A stretch of 21,359 nt of DNA from NCBI GenBank assembly GCA_002315995.1, contig DCHN01000023.1:834-22192 (forward strand). The letters run 5' to 3'. This stretch comes from Bacteroidales bacterium UBA1751. Lineage in GTDB: Bacteria > Bacteroidota > Bacteroidia > Bacteroidales > UBA932. Position numbers and translations under genes: made by a program. Shown here piece by piece: positions 15,162 to 21,359 of this stretch. A model generated the notes under the pieces. The model was given only the letters and a program-made list of their open reading frames with translations. It did not search any database and had not been told where the DNA came from. The first letter of the stretch is position 1, and each line of letters starts with the position of its first letter.

Positions 15162-16460
15162 CTAGAACTCAAAATCCTTATTCTCTTTCATAAACTCCGC
15201 CAGCTTACTCTTGAGGCGACTCTTGCGCACATATACGTTTGATGCCGTATCGTTGAGAATCACGCTGATCTCCTGCGCCGAAAATCCCGCATAGAGCATT
15301 GCCAGCATTCTCATATTCTCATCGCTCATGGAAGGAAAACGCTCTGCAATAATATCGAGCACATTGCCACGTCTTGCATTCACAACACTTCTCAATGAAT
15401 CGAATATCTCCCCCTCCCTGCCCGATTCGAACATAGCCTCCATTCTTCTCTGAAGCGCCTTGCTGAAACCAAGCTCATAATAGGCGCCCGCCATTGAACG
15501 AATCTCCGCAAAACGGCCGTCAAGAAGCTCCTTGAGATGCCTCTCCTGCTCCTTCTGCATATCAAGCTGCCCCACAAGCGACTCGTTGGCCTTGCGCGCA
15601 CTCGACGCCTCCTCCATATATGCCTGGGCCGACGCCAGATACTCCTCAGCCTGCGCGTCCTTCTGTGCCGTAATCCTTTTCCACTTGCGATAGATTGACG
15701 CCCCGGCCACCACTATGCACACCAGCAGCATTACCAGAACCGCATTGTGCGCTCTTGACACCTTCCTTACTCTCTCCGTCTGAGCCGCAGCATAAGCCTG
15801 CAGAACCGCTATCTCCTCATTCTTTATCTTCTCCACCTCATCAAACGAATCCGCACCACTCTTTGCAAGCACCTCCCCAACCTGTTCCTCTTCACTCCTT
15901 GCAGCCACCTCTCCATTCTGGCCCGCACCCCACTTCGGAGCCATCTCACGGGCTATTCCGGCAGCCGTTTCAAAGCACCTTGCACCACGTTCCAGTTCAC
16001 CGCACCAGATGAGCGCACGCCCCTTGTGCACCTTCATCTTTGTAATGTCACGGAAGAGTTGCGCCACATCAATTGAAAGTGCAAAACTTTCGCTTTCAGT
16101 GAGTTGAAGAGAATCCTGAACTCTCTTGCACCCGCTGCTCCGAGCCACCTCCAAACGCGGAACTCCGCTATTCTGAATCCGCTCCACGCACCTGTTTCTA
16201 CGGCTCTGCTCCACTGCCATTTTCCTAACATAGATAAGCACCTTGTAGAGAGAGTCGGAGGTCTCATAGAGTTCTACAGCCCTCTCGTACCGACCTCTTC
16301 CCAAATTGAAATCACCCTCGGTAAAGGCAGCCTTTGCCTGGGTAAATAGCTTCGAAGCGTCCGGTGCAGAAAAGTCAGCCGCTCCTGACTCTATCGCAGT
16401 AGATAAAAACAGGAGCAGCAGAAAAAAAGTATGTTTCAGATATTTACTTGCGCGGAGCAT
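15162..16460 (-). CDS. TPR/single-transmembrane/HTH (LuxR-like) regulator
   Basis: This 432-residue protein has a signal-like hydrophobic N-terminus (about 10-24) and a periplasmic alpha-helical part with TPR-like helices (LFTQAKAAFTEGDFNLGRGRYERAVELYE region, 38-66). A membrane helix lies at 238-257 and a charged coiled coil at about 262-315. The C-terminal helix-turn-helix spans 377-420 (MSDENMRMLAMLYAGFSAQEISVILN). This layout, with sensing outside and DNA binding inside, is common in Bacteroidales TPR-HTH regulators. Its ATG lies inside pepD, overlapping that gene's 3' end by 17 nt. The GDP-fucose genes follow 29 nt downstream, so control of the polysaccharide cluster is plausible but inferred. 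Ligand and DNA targets are unknown. Confidence 0.85.
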   Translation of the reverse strand: MLRASKYLKHTFFLLLLFLSTAIESGAADFSAPDASKLFTQAKAAFTEGDFNLGRGRYERAVELYETSDSLYKVLIYVRKMAVEQSRRNRCVERIQNSGVPRLEVARSSGCKRVQDSLQLTESESFALSIDVAQLFRDITKMKVHKGRALIWCGELERGARCFETAAGIAREMAPKWGAGQNGEVAARSEEEQVGEVLAKSGADSFDEVEKIKNEEIAVLQAYAAAQTERVRKVSRAHNAVLVMLLVCIVVAGASIYRKWKRITAQKDAQAEEYLASAQAYMEEASSARKANESLVGQLDMQKEQERHLKELLDGRFAEIRSMAGAYYELGFSKALQRRMEAMFESGREGEIFDSLRSVVNARRGNVLDIIAERFPSMSDENMRMLAMLYAGFSAQEISVILNDTASNVYVRKSRLKSKLAEFMKENKDFEF

Positions 16461-17904
16461 TCTTTACAACCTCAACAATGAATTTCCAAAGTTTCTCAAC
16501 GGTGTCAATGTTCACCCTCTCGTTAGGTGAGTGAGGGCTGCAGATTGTAGGTCCGCAGGAGATCATATCCCAGTTAGGATATATTGCTCCAAGGATACCG
16601 CACTCCAAACCGGCGTGAACAGCCATAACTGCAGCCTCCTTGCCAAAGAGGTTTTTGTACACCTTCTTCATCTCGTTGAGAATAGGTGACTCCATGTTAG
16701 GCTGCCATCCTGAATAACCACCTGTGCACCAAACCTTAGCGCCTGCCATTTCAAAGAGGGCCCTTGTCTTCTGGTAGAGATCCTCCTTAGCTGAATCAAC
16801 AGAACTTCTCATAAGTGATGTGATGAGAATCTTGCCATTTTCAGATTTTACAATGGCCATATTGTTCGATGTCTCAACTATGCCAGGCATAGCGTCGCTC
16901 ATTCTCTCAACACCGCTTGGGCATACTGAAATTGCACGGAGCATATTGTATGCAACTGCGTGGGCAATAGCTTTCTTTGCCGATTTTGCAGCAGGCCGGA
17001 ACTCATAGTAAGCATCCTTGTCGGTTGCCTTGTACTCGTTGCGAACCTCTGCAAAAATTGCTGCAAGCATCTTCTTTGCCTTGGCAACCTTTGCCTTTGG
17101 AAGAGCCACTGTTGTGAATGCCTCTCTTGGTATGGCGTTACGCAGATTACCTCCCTCTATAGAAACGAGTTCAGCACCACACTTCTCCATAAGAGGAAGC
17201 AGCATTCTTGCTATTACCTTGTTGGTATTGGCACGGCAGAGGATGATATCCATTCCTGAGTGTCCTCCAAGGAATCCGCGTGCATTGAGATCCATTGTAA
17301 CGTAATCTTTTGGCAAAGCCTCCTGTTTGTACTTGAACTCGCAGAATACGTTCAAACCGCCGGCGCAACCAACGTAGAGCTCACCCTCTGTCTCAGAATC
17401 GAGATTAATGAGGATATCACCGCTAATAAGGCCAGGTTTGAGGGCGCGTGCACCTGTCATACCGGTCTCCTCGTCTATTGTGAAGAGAGCCTCAATTGGG
17501 CCGTGAGCTATATCCTTGCTCTCGAGAATTGCCATTGCAACGGCACAACCCATTCCGTTATCCGCTCCAAGGGTGGTTCCTGTAGCATAAACCCAACCAT
17601 CAACGATTCTTGGCTGAATAGAATCGGTTTCAAAGTTGAAATCCACGTCGGAATTCTTCTGAGGAACCATATCAAGATGTCCCTGAAGAATGATTCCCAT
17701 TCTGTCCTCCATTCCTTTGGTTGCCGGCTTCCTTATTATTACATTTCCAACCTCATCCATTATGGTCTCAAGACCGAGCTTCTTGCCAAAGTCATACGCA
17801 AACTTTGCGGCCTTCTGCTCCTTCTTCGATGGACGTGGAATCTTTGTAAGTTCATAGAAATTTTTCCAAACCTGCTGAGGGTTCAACTCTGCTATTGTTT
17901 TCAT
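16444..17904 (-). CDS. pepD: Aminoacyl-histidine dipeptidase (M20 family, Xaa-His dipeptidase)
   Basis: The 486-residue length is that of PepD. Zinc-site motifs are intact: GHLDMVPQ (His76, Asp78), TLGADNGMGCA (Asp115) and IDEETGMTGA (catalytic and ligand Glu145/146). Near the end come AVHAGLECG and SPHSPNERVN, which hold the remaining ligands. The enzyme splits dipeptides such as carnosine (Xaa-His) and various others in the cytoplasm. It is not a polysaccharide gene; it lies between DUF4831 and the regulator, whose start it overlaps by 17 nt. No TAnnTTTG box is visible in its upstream gap. A small ORF upstream overlaps its ATG as ATGA. Confidence 0.96.
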   Translation of the reverse strand: MKTIAELNPQQVWKNFYELTKIPRPSKKEQKAAKFAYDFGKKLGLETIMDEVGNVIIRKPATKGMEDRMGIILQGHLDMVPQKNSDVDFNFETDSIQPRIVDGWVYATGTTLGADNGMGCAVAMAILESKDIAHGPIEALFTIDEETGMTGARALKPGLISGDILINLDSETEGELYVGCAGGLNVFCEFKYKQEALPKDYVTMDLNARGFLGGHSGMDIILCRANTNKVIARMLLPLMEKCGAELVSIEGGNLRNAIPREAFTTVALPKAKVAKAKKMLAAIFAEVRNEYKATDKDAYYEFRPAAKSAKKAIAHAVAYNMLRAISVCPSGVERMSDAMPGIVETSNNMAIVKSENGKILITSLMRSSVDSAKEDLYQKTRALFEMAGAKVWCTGGYSGWQPNMESPILNEMKKVYKNLFGKEAAVMAVHAGLECGILGAIYPNWDMISCGPTICSPHSPNERVNIDTVEKLWKFIVEVVKNAPRK

Positions 17905-17924
17905 ACTATTAATAAATTTTTAAA

Positions 17925-18029
17925 ATGAAATTTTTCAGACTTTTTGTAAGAGACCCCAGAGCCGTTCCGCTCCGCTGCACTCTCACAGAAATTTTCAATA
18001 TCCACCTTTGGCGAAATGAAAAATTTCAT
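17925..18029. repeat. 105-bp element with 13-bp inverted terminal repeats, upstream of pepD
   Basis: ATGAAATTTTTCA (17925-17937) and its exact reverse complement TGAAAAATTTCAT (18017-18029) enclose 79 nt. Each end is itself nearly palindromic. The GC-rich centre contains the quasi-repeat CCGTTCCGCTCCGC. Because of the inverted ends, both strands open with a Met-Lys-Phe-Phe reading frame. On the minus strand this gives a 42-codon ORF (18029-17901) whose TGA overlaps the pepD ATG. The element could be a small dispersed repeat, a transcript hairpin or a true leader ORF. I cannot tell which from a single copy. Confidence 0.5.
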
Positions 18030-18122
18030 GTTCGGTTTCATTCTATTAAAAGACTTTGTTCTGATGTCTCCTGCAACCGCATGCACACTCTTCCGGAATC
18101 TGACTGACGACTTTTAACCTGC

Positions 18123-19208
18123 TTATTTAATGAGGGCATCTACCGGAATGAATGAGTTCTGACCAAGCTGATAGATTGGCAATCTGCTGCTCAGAAGAAG
18201 CTTTGTACCATCCATAACCTTTACCGCTGCAGTGCAAGGAACTCTGTAGTAAATCTTGTTCTTTGAGCTCTGTGCATTAGGGTCTGAAGGAATTGTTGAC
18301 ATCTTTTCCGGTGTTAGCTCCACTACTATTGGTCTGCCTCCCATATTGTTTGCAGGAACAACTCCTGTATCAGCAACTCTGAAAGCAACATACATCTGCT
18401 TTGCTGCTGCAGGATCAGGAACAACCTCAAATGTGCAAGCCACCTTCTCAATGCTGCTCTTTCCAATGAACATGCTCATATATTCATTTTCAAGACGTGC
18501 AATTTCAGCAAGAGTTGAAGCCATAGCCTCACCACTGAAAGTTGCATCGGTCTCACCGGTAACAATATCAATTCTTCTCTGCCTGAGCTTGAAGATGAGC
18601 GCTGCTGTCTCCTCGGCACGCTTGTCAATATTCTTCTCAACTACCTGGCTCTGCTGAATCGGAACCTGCTCAATTTCACCATTGTCGTTCTTCACACTCT
18701 TGTAAATTGTGGTTGTAATATTGTCAATGGTTGAAACCTGCTCGCCGGAAGCGAATGGATTCATTTGTGGAGCCGGGAAGCGGAAGTTGCTTGGCGCAGC
18801 GCCGTATGAATCTGATGTAATTATAAGACCCTGAGAACACATTGCCAGGAAGTTTGCGCTGGCGCCCTTTAGAGAACCGAGGTTCACGGCAGCCCTTGTG
18901 CTCATATCAGCCTCAACATATGGAAGCATCTTTATGCCTGTAATATTGCATTTGGTTGAATTGGCTACTGGAGGGGTTACGCCGAAATATCTCTGGGCAT
19001 ATTTTGCATAGGGTCCTGCAACGTATGTCTCAACCTCTGCTTCAACCTGCAGTACAATAACTGTTTTTGGGAGTGAATAAATCACAGCGCCATTGGCACT
19101 CAAATCACCCTGATTCATGATTTGGGCGTCAGCCTCTGACACCCCTGAAAGAAGAGCGGCGCACATCATAACCACACCAGCCCCCATAGAAACAAATTTT
19201 CTTCTCAT
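18123..19208 (-). CDS. DUF4831 family secreted protein
   Basis: This 361-residue protein has an N-terminal signal peptide (basic start, hydrophobic core at about 8-22, likely cleavage after SEADA). The opening of the mature domain, VIYSLPKTVIVLQVEAEVETYVAGPYAKYAQRYFGV, is the hallmark of DUF4831, a family confined mostly to Bacteroidota. No lipobox cysteine follows the signal, so a periplasmic location is likelier than a lipid anchor. The function of the family is not known to me. Repeated Thr/Val/Ile-rich strands suggest a beta-rich fold. It has its own promoter, a leader of about 110 nt, and a 218-nt gap to pepD with no clear terminator. Confidence 0.85.
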   Translation of the reverse strand: MRRKFVSMGAGVVMMCAALLSGVSEADAQIMNQGDLSANGAVIYSLPKTVIVLQVEAEVETYVAGPYAKYAQRYFGVTPPVANSTKCNITGIKMLPYVEADMSTRAAVNLGSLKGASANFLAMCSQGLIITSDSYGAAPSNFRFPAPQMNPFASGEQVSTIDNITTTIYKSVKNDNGEIEQVPIQQSQVVEKNIDKRAEETAALIFKLRQRRIDIVTGETDATFSGEAMASTLAEIARLENEYMSMFIGKSSIEKVACTFEVVPDPAAAKQMYVAFRVADTGVVPANNMGGRPIVVELTPEKMSTIPSDPNAQSSKNKIYYRVPCTAAVKVMDGTKLLLSSRLPIYQLGQNSFIPVDALIK

Positions 19209-19326
19209 ATTTTAATAATTCTTGATTTCACACACTTAGTTCCTGTTTGGATGTTCTTTTCTTCAGTCATTCTATATGAACACTCCACTCAAAGAATCTG
19301 ACAATGCCATAATTTTCGTTAATCTA

Positions 19327-19334
19327 CAAAGATA
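19327..19334 (-). promoter_or_regulatory. -7 box for the DUF4831 gene
   Basis: TATCTTTG on the minus strand matches TAnnTTTG exactly and lies about 120 nt upstream of the DUF4831 ATG. I see no good TTTG -33 box at the right spacing. The leader it would give contains a 12-codon ORF (19310-19272) of uncertain meaning. Confidence 0.55.
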
Positions 19335-19346
19335 ACTATTTTTAGT

Positions 19347-19354
19347 TAAATTTG
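19347..19354 (+). promoter_or_regulatory. -7 box for the GT2 gene, divergent from the DUF4831 promoter
   Basis: TAAATTTG on the plus strand matches TAnnTTTG and ends 11 nt before the ATG at 19366, so the mRNA leader would be only a few bases. It is 12 nt away from the opposing -7 box at 19327-19334, making a compact divergent promoter pair. No clear -33 box is seen. Confidence 0.55.
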
Positions 19355-19365
19355 CACCGCTTATT

Positions 19366-20790
19366 ATGGTAAAGACGTCTGTTGTCATATTGAACTGGAA
19401 TGGGGAGAACTTTCTCAAAAGCTACATCCCAACACTGCTGGAGCATACGCTCTGTTGCAGCAATGTCAATAATGCAGCTGGCACTGACTCTACTTCTTCA
19501 CAGTGTGAATCTTCTGCAAGCCACTCGCCCCAGAGGCCGAAAGATGTGGAAATAGTTGTTGCAGACAATGGCTCAACCGATGGCTCCGTTACCTGGCTCA
19601 AGGAGAACTATCCGCAGATACGACTCATACTCTTCGATAAGAACTATGGCTTCACGGGGGGATACAACAGGGCTCTTGAGCAGGTGGAAGCCGAATATTT
19701 CCTGCTGCTAAATTCAGATGTAAGGGTCTCTCCGGGATGGCTCGATTCGCTGGTCGATTTCATGGACAACACTCCCGATGCCGGTATCTGCATGCCAAAG
19801 ATTCTCAAGGAGCCGCTGCCTCATGGCGTAAAGCTCAGCAGGGCCGTACGCTTCAAGGAGTTTCTGCTGGTGCACGCAGGGCTGGGAAAGAGCACAGCAT
19901 CAAGTGCCAGCAGTTGCGCAGGTGCAGGTAAAAAGCCACTATCGGCCGGAGTGGAGAAAGAAGCGGAAGAGAATCAACTATCGGCCGGAGTGGGAGAAGG
20001 AGCAAGAGTCAATCAGTTATCAGCCGAAGTGGGGAAAAGCGCAAGAGTCAATCAGCTATCAGCCGGAGTGGGGAAAGACGCAAGAGACAATCAACTATCG
20101 ACCGGAGTGGGAGATGGCACAACACCTCAGTCTGCACCGGAGAGATTCGAGTATGCGGGTGCCTGCGGCGGGTTCATGGACAGATTCGGCTACCCTTTCT
20201 GCAGGGGAAGGGTATTGAGCGAGCTGGAGGAGGACAATGGCCAGTATGATACCCCAATGGAGGTCTTCTGGGCATCTGGGGCGGCGTTCTTCATAAGAAG
20301 CAGCGTATGGCGCACACTCGACGGATTTGACTCCCGTTTCTTCGCGCATATGGAGGAGATTGACCTCTGCTGGAGGGCAAAGCTTATGGGATATGAAATA
20401 TGGGTTGTGCCTGTTTCAAAAGTATATCACGTAGGTGGCGGAACTCTTCCGAACGAATCTCCGTTCAAACTCTACCTGAACTACCGCAACAACTTGCTCA
20501 TGCTTCACAAAAACCTCCCTGCAAAGGGTAAGAAGAGGCTGATTTTCATTCGTATGCTTATGGATGGAGCAAGTGCCATTGTATATCTTCTTACATCAAG
20601 AAGAAGGCTTTTCATATCGGTTCTCAAGGCGCACCGCGATTTCAAGCGCATGCGCAGAATCTTCGAGCCATCGCCTCGCATCATAGGGGCAACAAACTCC
20701 ACCTTCAAACGCATTGGCGGCGTATGGAACGGCAGCATCGTCCTCTCCTACTTCACCGGCCGCAGACGCTTCAGCTCGTTGAAGTTCTAA
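19366..20790 (+). CDS. GT2-family glycosyltransferase with two low-complexity inserts
   Basis: The 474-residue GT-A enzyme has VVILNWNG at its start, VVADNGSTDGSV (64-75), a DxD-like LLLNSDVRV and the conserved C-terminal block ASGAAFFIRSSVW...FFAHMEEIDLCWRAK...VYHVGGGTLPNE. This type resembles rhamnosyltransferase-like GT2 enzymes; the sugar is unknown. Two stretches do not belong to the usual fold. Residues 29-59 are rich in Cys/Ser/Asn. Residues 174-256 include a tandem 13-residue repeat and sit just before ERFEYAGACGGFMDRFGYPFCRGR. The frame continues cleanly through both, so the gene looks intact. It is the only plus-strand protein gene in the window and diverges from DUF4831. No canonical terminator follows. 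Confidence 0.9.
   Translation: MVKTSVVILNWNGENFLKSYIPTLLEHTLCCSNVNNAAGTDSTSSQCESSASHSPQRPKDVEIVVADNGSTDGSVTWLKENYPQIRLILFDKNYGFTGGYNRALEQVEAEYFLLLNSDVRVSPGWLDSLVDFMDNTPDAGICMPKILKEPLPHGVKLSRAVRFKEFLLVHAGLGKSTASSASSCAGAGKKPLSAGVEKEAEENQLSAGVGEGARVNQLSAEVGKSARVNQLSAGVGKDARDNQLSTGVGDGTTPQSAPERFEYAGACGGFMDRFGYPFCRGRVLSELEEDNGQYDTPMEVFWASGAAFFIRSSVWRTLDGFDSRFFAHMEEIDLCWRAKLMGYEIWVVPVSKVYHVGGGTLPNESPFKLYLNYRNNLLMLHKNLPAKGKKRLIFIRMLMDGASAIVYLLTSRRRLFISVLKAHRDFKRMRRIFEPSPRIIGATNSTFKRIGGVWNGSIVLSYFTGRRRFSSLKF
19939..20118 (+). repeat. 39-nt in-frame tandem repeat (about 4.6 units) within the GT2 gene
   Basis: Units start at 19939, 19978, 20017, 20056 and 20095 (the last is partial). Each begins with a version of CTATCGGCCGGAGTGG and ends in AATCAA/AATCAG. 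Each encodes 13 residues of the type LSAGVGKxARxNQ. Unit length is a multiple of three, so copy-number change would keep the frame. A second plus-strand frame is also open across the array and encodes a different repeat (NYRPEW...). Confidence 0.92.
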
Positions 20791-20842
20791 GTTTTCAGAA
20801 CACTTCGGTGGTCTCCATCAGATCCCGGCAGTTTCCATTCCC

Positions 20843-20911
20843 GTTGGCCAGACACGGGTGTTGGCCAGACACAGGCGGCCCGCGGGTGGCCAAAGCCCGC
20901 GGGTGGCCAAA
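20843..20911. repeat. Two kinds of short direct repeats in the GT2-tRNA gap
   Basis: GTTGGCCAGACAC occurs at 20843-20855 and 20860-20872. GCCCGCGGGTGGCCAAA is perfectly duplicated head to tail at 20878-20894 and 20895-20911. This is the first part of a 315-nt stretch (20791-21105) in which I find no credible gene. The stretch also holds a hairpin pair at 20933-21016 and the tRNA promoter. Its high GC and repeats differ from the coding regions around it. Confidence 0.8.
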
Positions 20912-20932
20912 CCGCCTTCCGGATTCCCAAAC

Positions 20933-21016
20933 CGCCACAAAAACACCTACTTTTGTGGCGAAATACCCCAGCTAAGCACCAAACGGCCACAAAAACACCC
21001 CTTTTTGTGGCCGTTT
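20933..21016. repeat. Pair of related hairpins (REP-like) upstream of tRNA-Ser
   Basis: Hairpin one has arms 20933-20942 and 20951-20960 (10 bp, 8-nt loop). Hairpin two has arms 20981-20995 and 21002-21016 (15 bp, perfect, 6-nt loop). Both contain CCACAAAAACACC on the 5' side, at 20935-20947 and 20987-20999, so they are copies of one motif. Neither is followed by a T-run on the plus strand, so they are not standard terminators. A pair of related palindromes between genes is the layout of REP/BIME elements; this is an inference. Confidence 0.7.
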
Positions 21017-21035
21017 GAAATTTCCGCAAAAAATA

Positions 21036-21066
21036 TTTGGAGTATTGGATATTTTACATACCTTTG
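21036..21066 (+). promoter_or_regulatory. Promoter of tRNA-Ser
   Basis: TTTG (21036-21039), a 19-nt spacer and TACCTTTG (21059-21066) match the Bacteroidota -33/-7 consensus. Transcription would start about 35 nt upstream of the mature tRNA 5' end. Confidence 0.85.
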
Positions 21067-21105
21067 CAGTCCCAAAGCCAACCAAATTGGCAGCACATAG
21101 GGAAT

Positions 21106-21190
21106 GGAGAGGTGGTAGAGTGGTCGATTACGGCAGTCTTGAAAACTGTTGAACTGAAAGGTTCCGGGGGTTCGAATCCCTCCCTCTCCG
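21106..21190 (+). tRNA. tRNA-Ser(UGA)
   Basis: This is an 85-nt class II tRNA. The acceptor stem is GGAGAGG (21106-21112) with CCTCTCC (21183-21189) and discriminator G21190. The anticodon stem 21133-21137/21145-21149 carries anticodon TGA at 21140-21142. A long variable arm with GAAC/GTTC pairing and a T arm GGGGG-TTCGAAT-CCCTC follow. The long variable arm and discriminator G fit serine. CCA is not encoded. It reads UCA and, with wobble, other UCN codons. Confidence 0.97.
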
Positions 21191-21236
21191 CAGTATAGCT
21201 TGAAAATCAAGCAATTACAAGAAACTTACACAATTT

Positions 21237-21270
21237 CTTACACAATAGTAAGGGTTGTGTAAGTTTTTTT
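21237..21270 (+). terminator. Terminator of tRNA-Ser
   Basis: CTTACACAA (21237-21245) pairs with TTGTGTAAG (21255-21263) around a 9-nt loop, and seven T residues follow (21264-21270). An earlier copy of CTTACACAAT at 21225-21234 can pair with the same 3' arm over 11 bp, so two alternative stems are possible. Confidence 0.85.
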
Positions 21271-21322
21271 ATGGTATTTTCCTTTATTGAACTTAAACAT
21301 ACTGAACGTGCATAGAAACGCG

Positions 21323-21359
21323 AATCGCCCTCCGGATTGGAGAGCGATTTCTTGTTTTT
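21323..21359 (+). terminator. Hairpin terminator at the window edge
   Basis: The arms 21323-21333 and 21339-21349 pair over 11 positions with one C-A mismatch on the plus strand (a G-U wobble on the minus). A GGATT loop separates them, and TTCTTGTTTTT follows on the plus strand to the window end. The wobble favours the minus strand, yet the T-rich tail is on the plus side. It may serve a gene beyond the right edge in either direction. Confidence 0.5.

Noticed and set aside
17260..17928. Plus-strand open frame of 222 codons
   Set aside because: It is antisense to pepD, which is complete and conserved; no family features are recognisable in it.
19939..20118. 39-nt repeats as a CRISPR array
   Set aside because: The units are directly adjacent without unique spacers, are imperfect, and are in frame within a glycosyltransferase gene.
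20947..21210. Minus-strand open frame containing GGIRTPGTFQFNSF
   Set aside because: This is the well-known spurious translation of the complement of a tRNA-Ser gene and not a protein.
21191..21359. Integrative element attachment site at the tRNA-Ser 3' end
   Set aside because: No second copy of the tRNA 3' end and no integrase are seen in the remaining 169 nt; the possibility beyond the window cannot be judged.

Overview
The window looks like a chromosomal segment of a Bacteroidota bacterium, probably order Bacteroidales. The evidence is the bS6-bS18-bL9 operon, a CydA start next to a DUF4492 protein, a DUF4831 lipoprotein-like secreted protein, a TPR/transmembrane/HTH regulator of the Bacteroidales type, and -7 promoter boxes of the TAnnTTTG form. 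Most genes lack Shine-Dalgarno sequences. Genus cannot be fixed from this sequence alone. There is no sign of phage, transposase, CRISPR or plasmid genes.

Layout, left to right. Nearly everything is transcribed leftwards (minus strand). 1-718: the 5' part of cytochrome bd oxidase subunit I and its DUF4492 partner, behind a clear promoter. 765-852: two tandem terminators. 901-1993: rplI, rpsR and rpsF, with a leader hairpin and promoter upstream (2026-2093). 2088-15132: a polysaccharide biosynthesis cluster. 15162-19208: a TPR/HTH regulator, the dipeptidase PepD, a 105-bp inverted-repeat element, and a DUF4831 protein. 19366-20790 (plus strand): a family 2 glycosyltransferase carrying an in-frame 39-nt tandem repeat. 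20791-21105: no gene, but tandem repeats and two related hairpins. 21106-21190: tRNA-Ser(UGA) with its own promoter and terminator. The window ends at another hairpin terminator.

How the polysaccharide genes fit together. Gmd and Fcl convert GDP-mannose to GDP-L-fucose. A WbpO/TviB-type dehydrogenase makes a UDP-HexNAc uronic acid. A WecA-type transferase starts the chain on undecaprenyl phosphate. A WecG/TagA-type enzyme and four GT4 glycosyltransferases extend it, and a hexapeptide acyltransferase decorates it. A Wzx flippase moves the unit across the membrane and an EpsG-like Wzy polymerises it. No Wzz, Wza/Wzc or ligase is in view, so O-antigen versus capsule cannot be decided. The central block from the first GT4 to the last (11665 down to 4097) is tightly packed, mostly with 1-4 nt overlaps, and is visibly AT-richer than the flanking sugar-nucleotide genes. 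That is typical of an exchangeable serotype cassette.

The most unusual points are: strong Shine-Dalgarno sequences placed only before rpsR and rplI in a phylum that normally does not use them; a leader hairpin before rpsF; the repeat-bearing insert in the GT2 enzyme; the 105-bp element with 13-bp inverted ends that also encodes a small ORF overlapping pepD by ATGA; and the repeat/hairpin array before tRNA-Ser.
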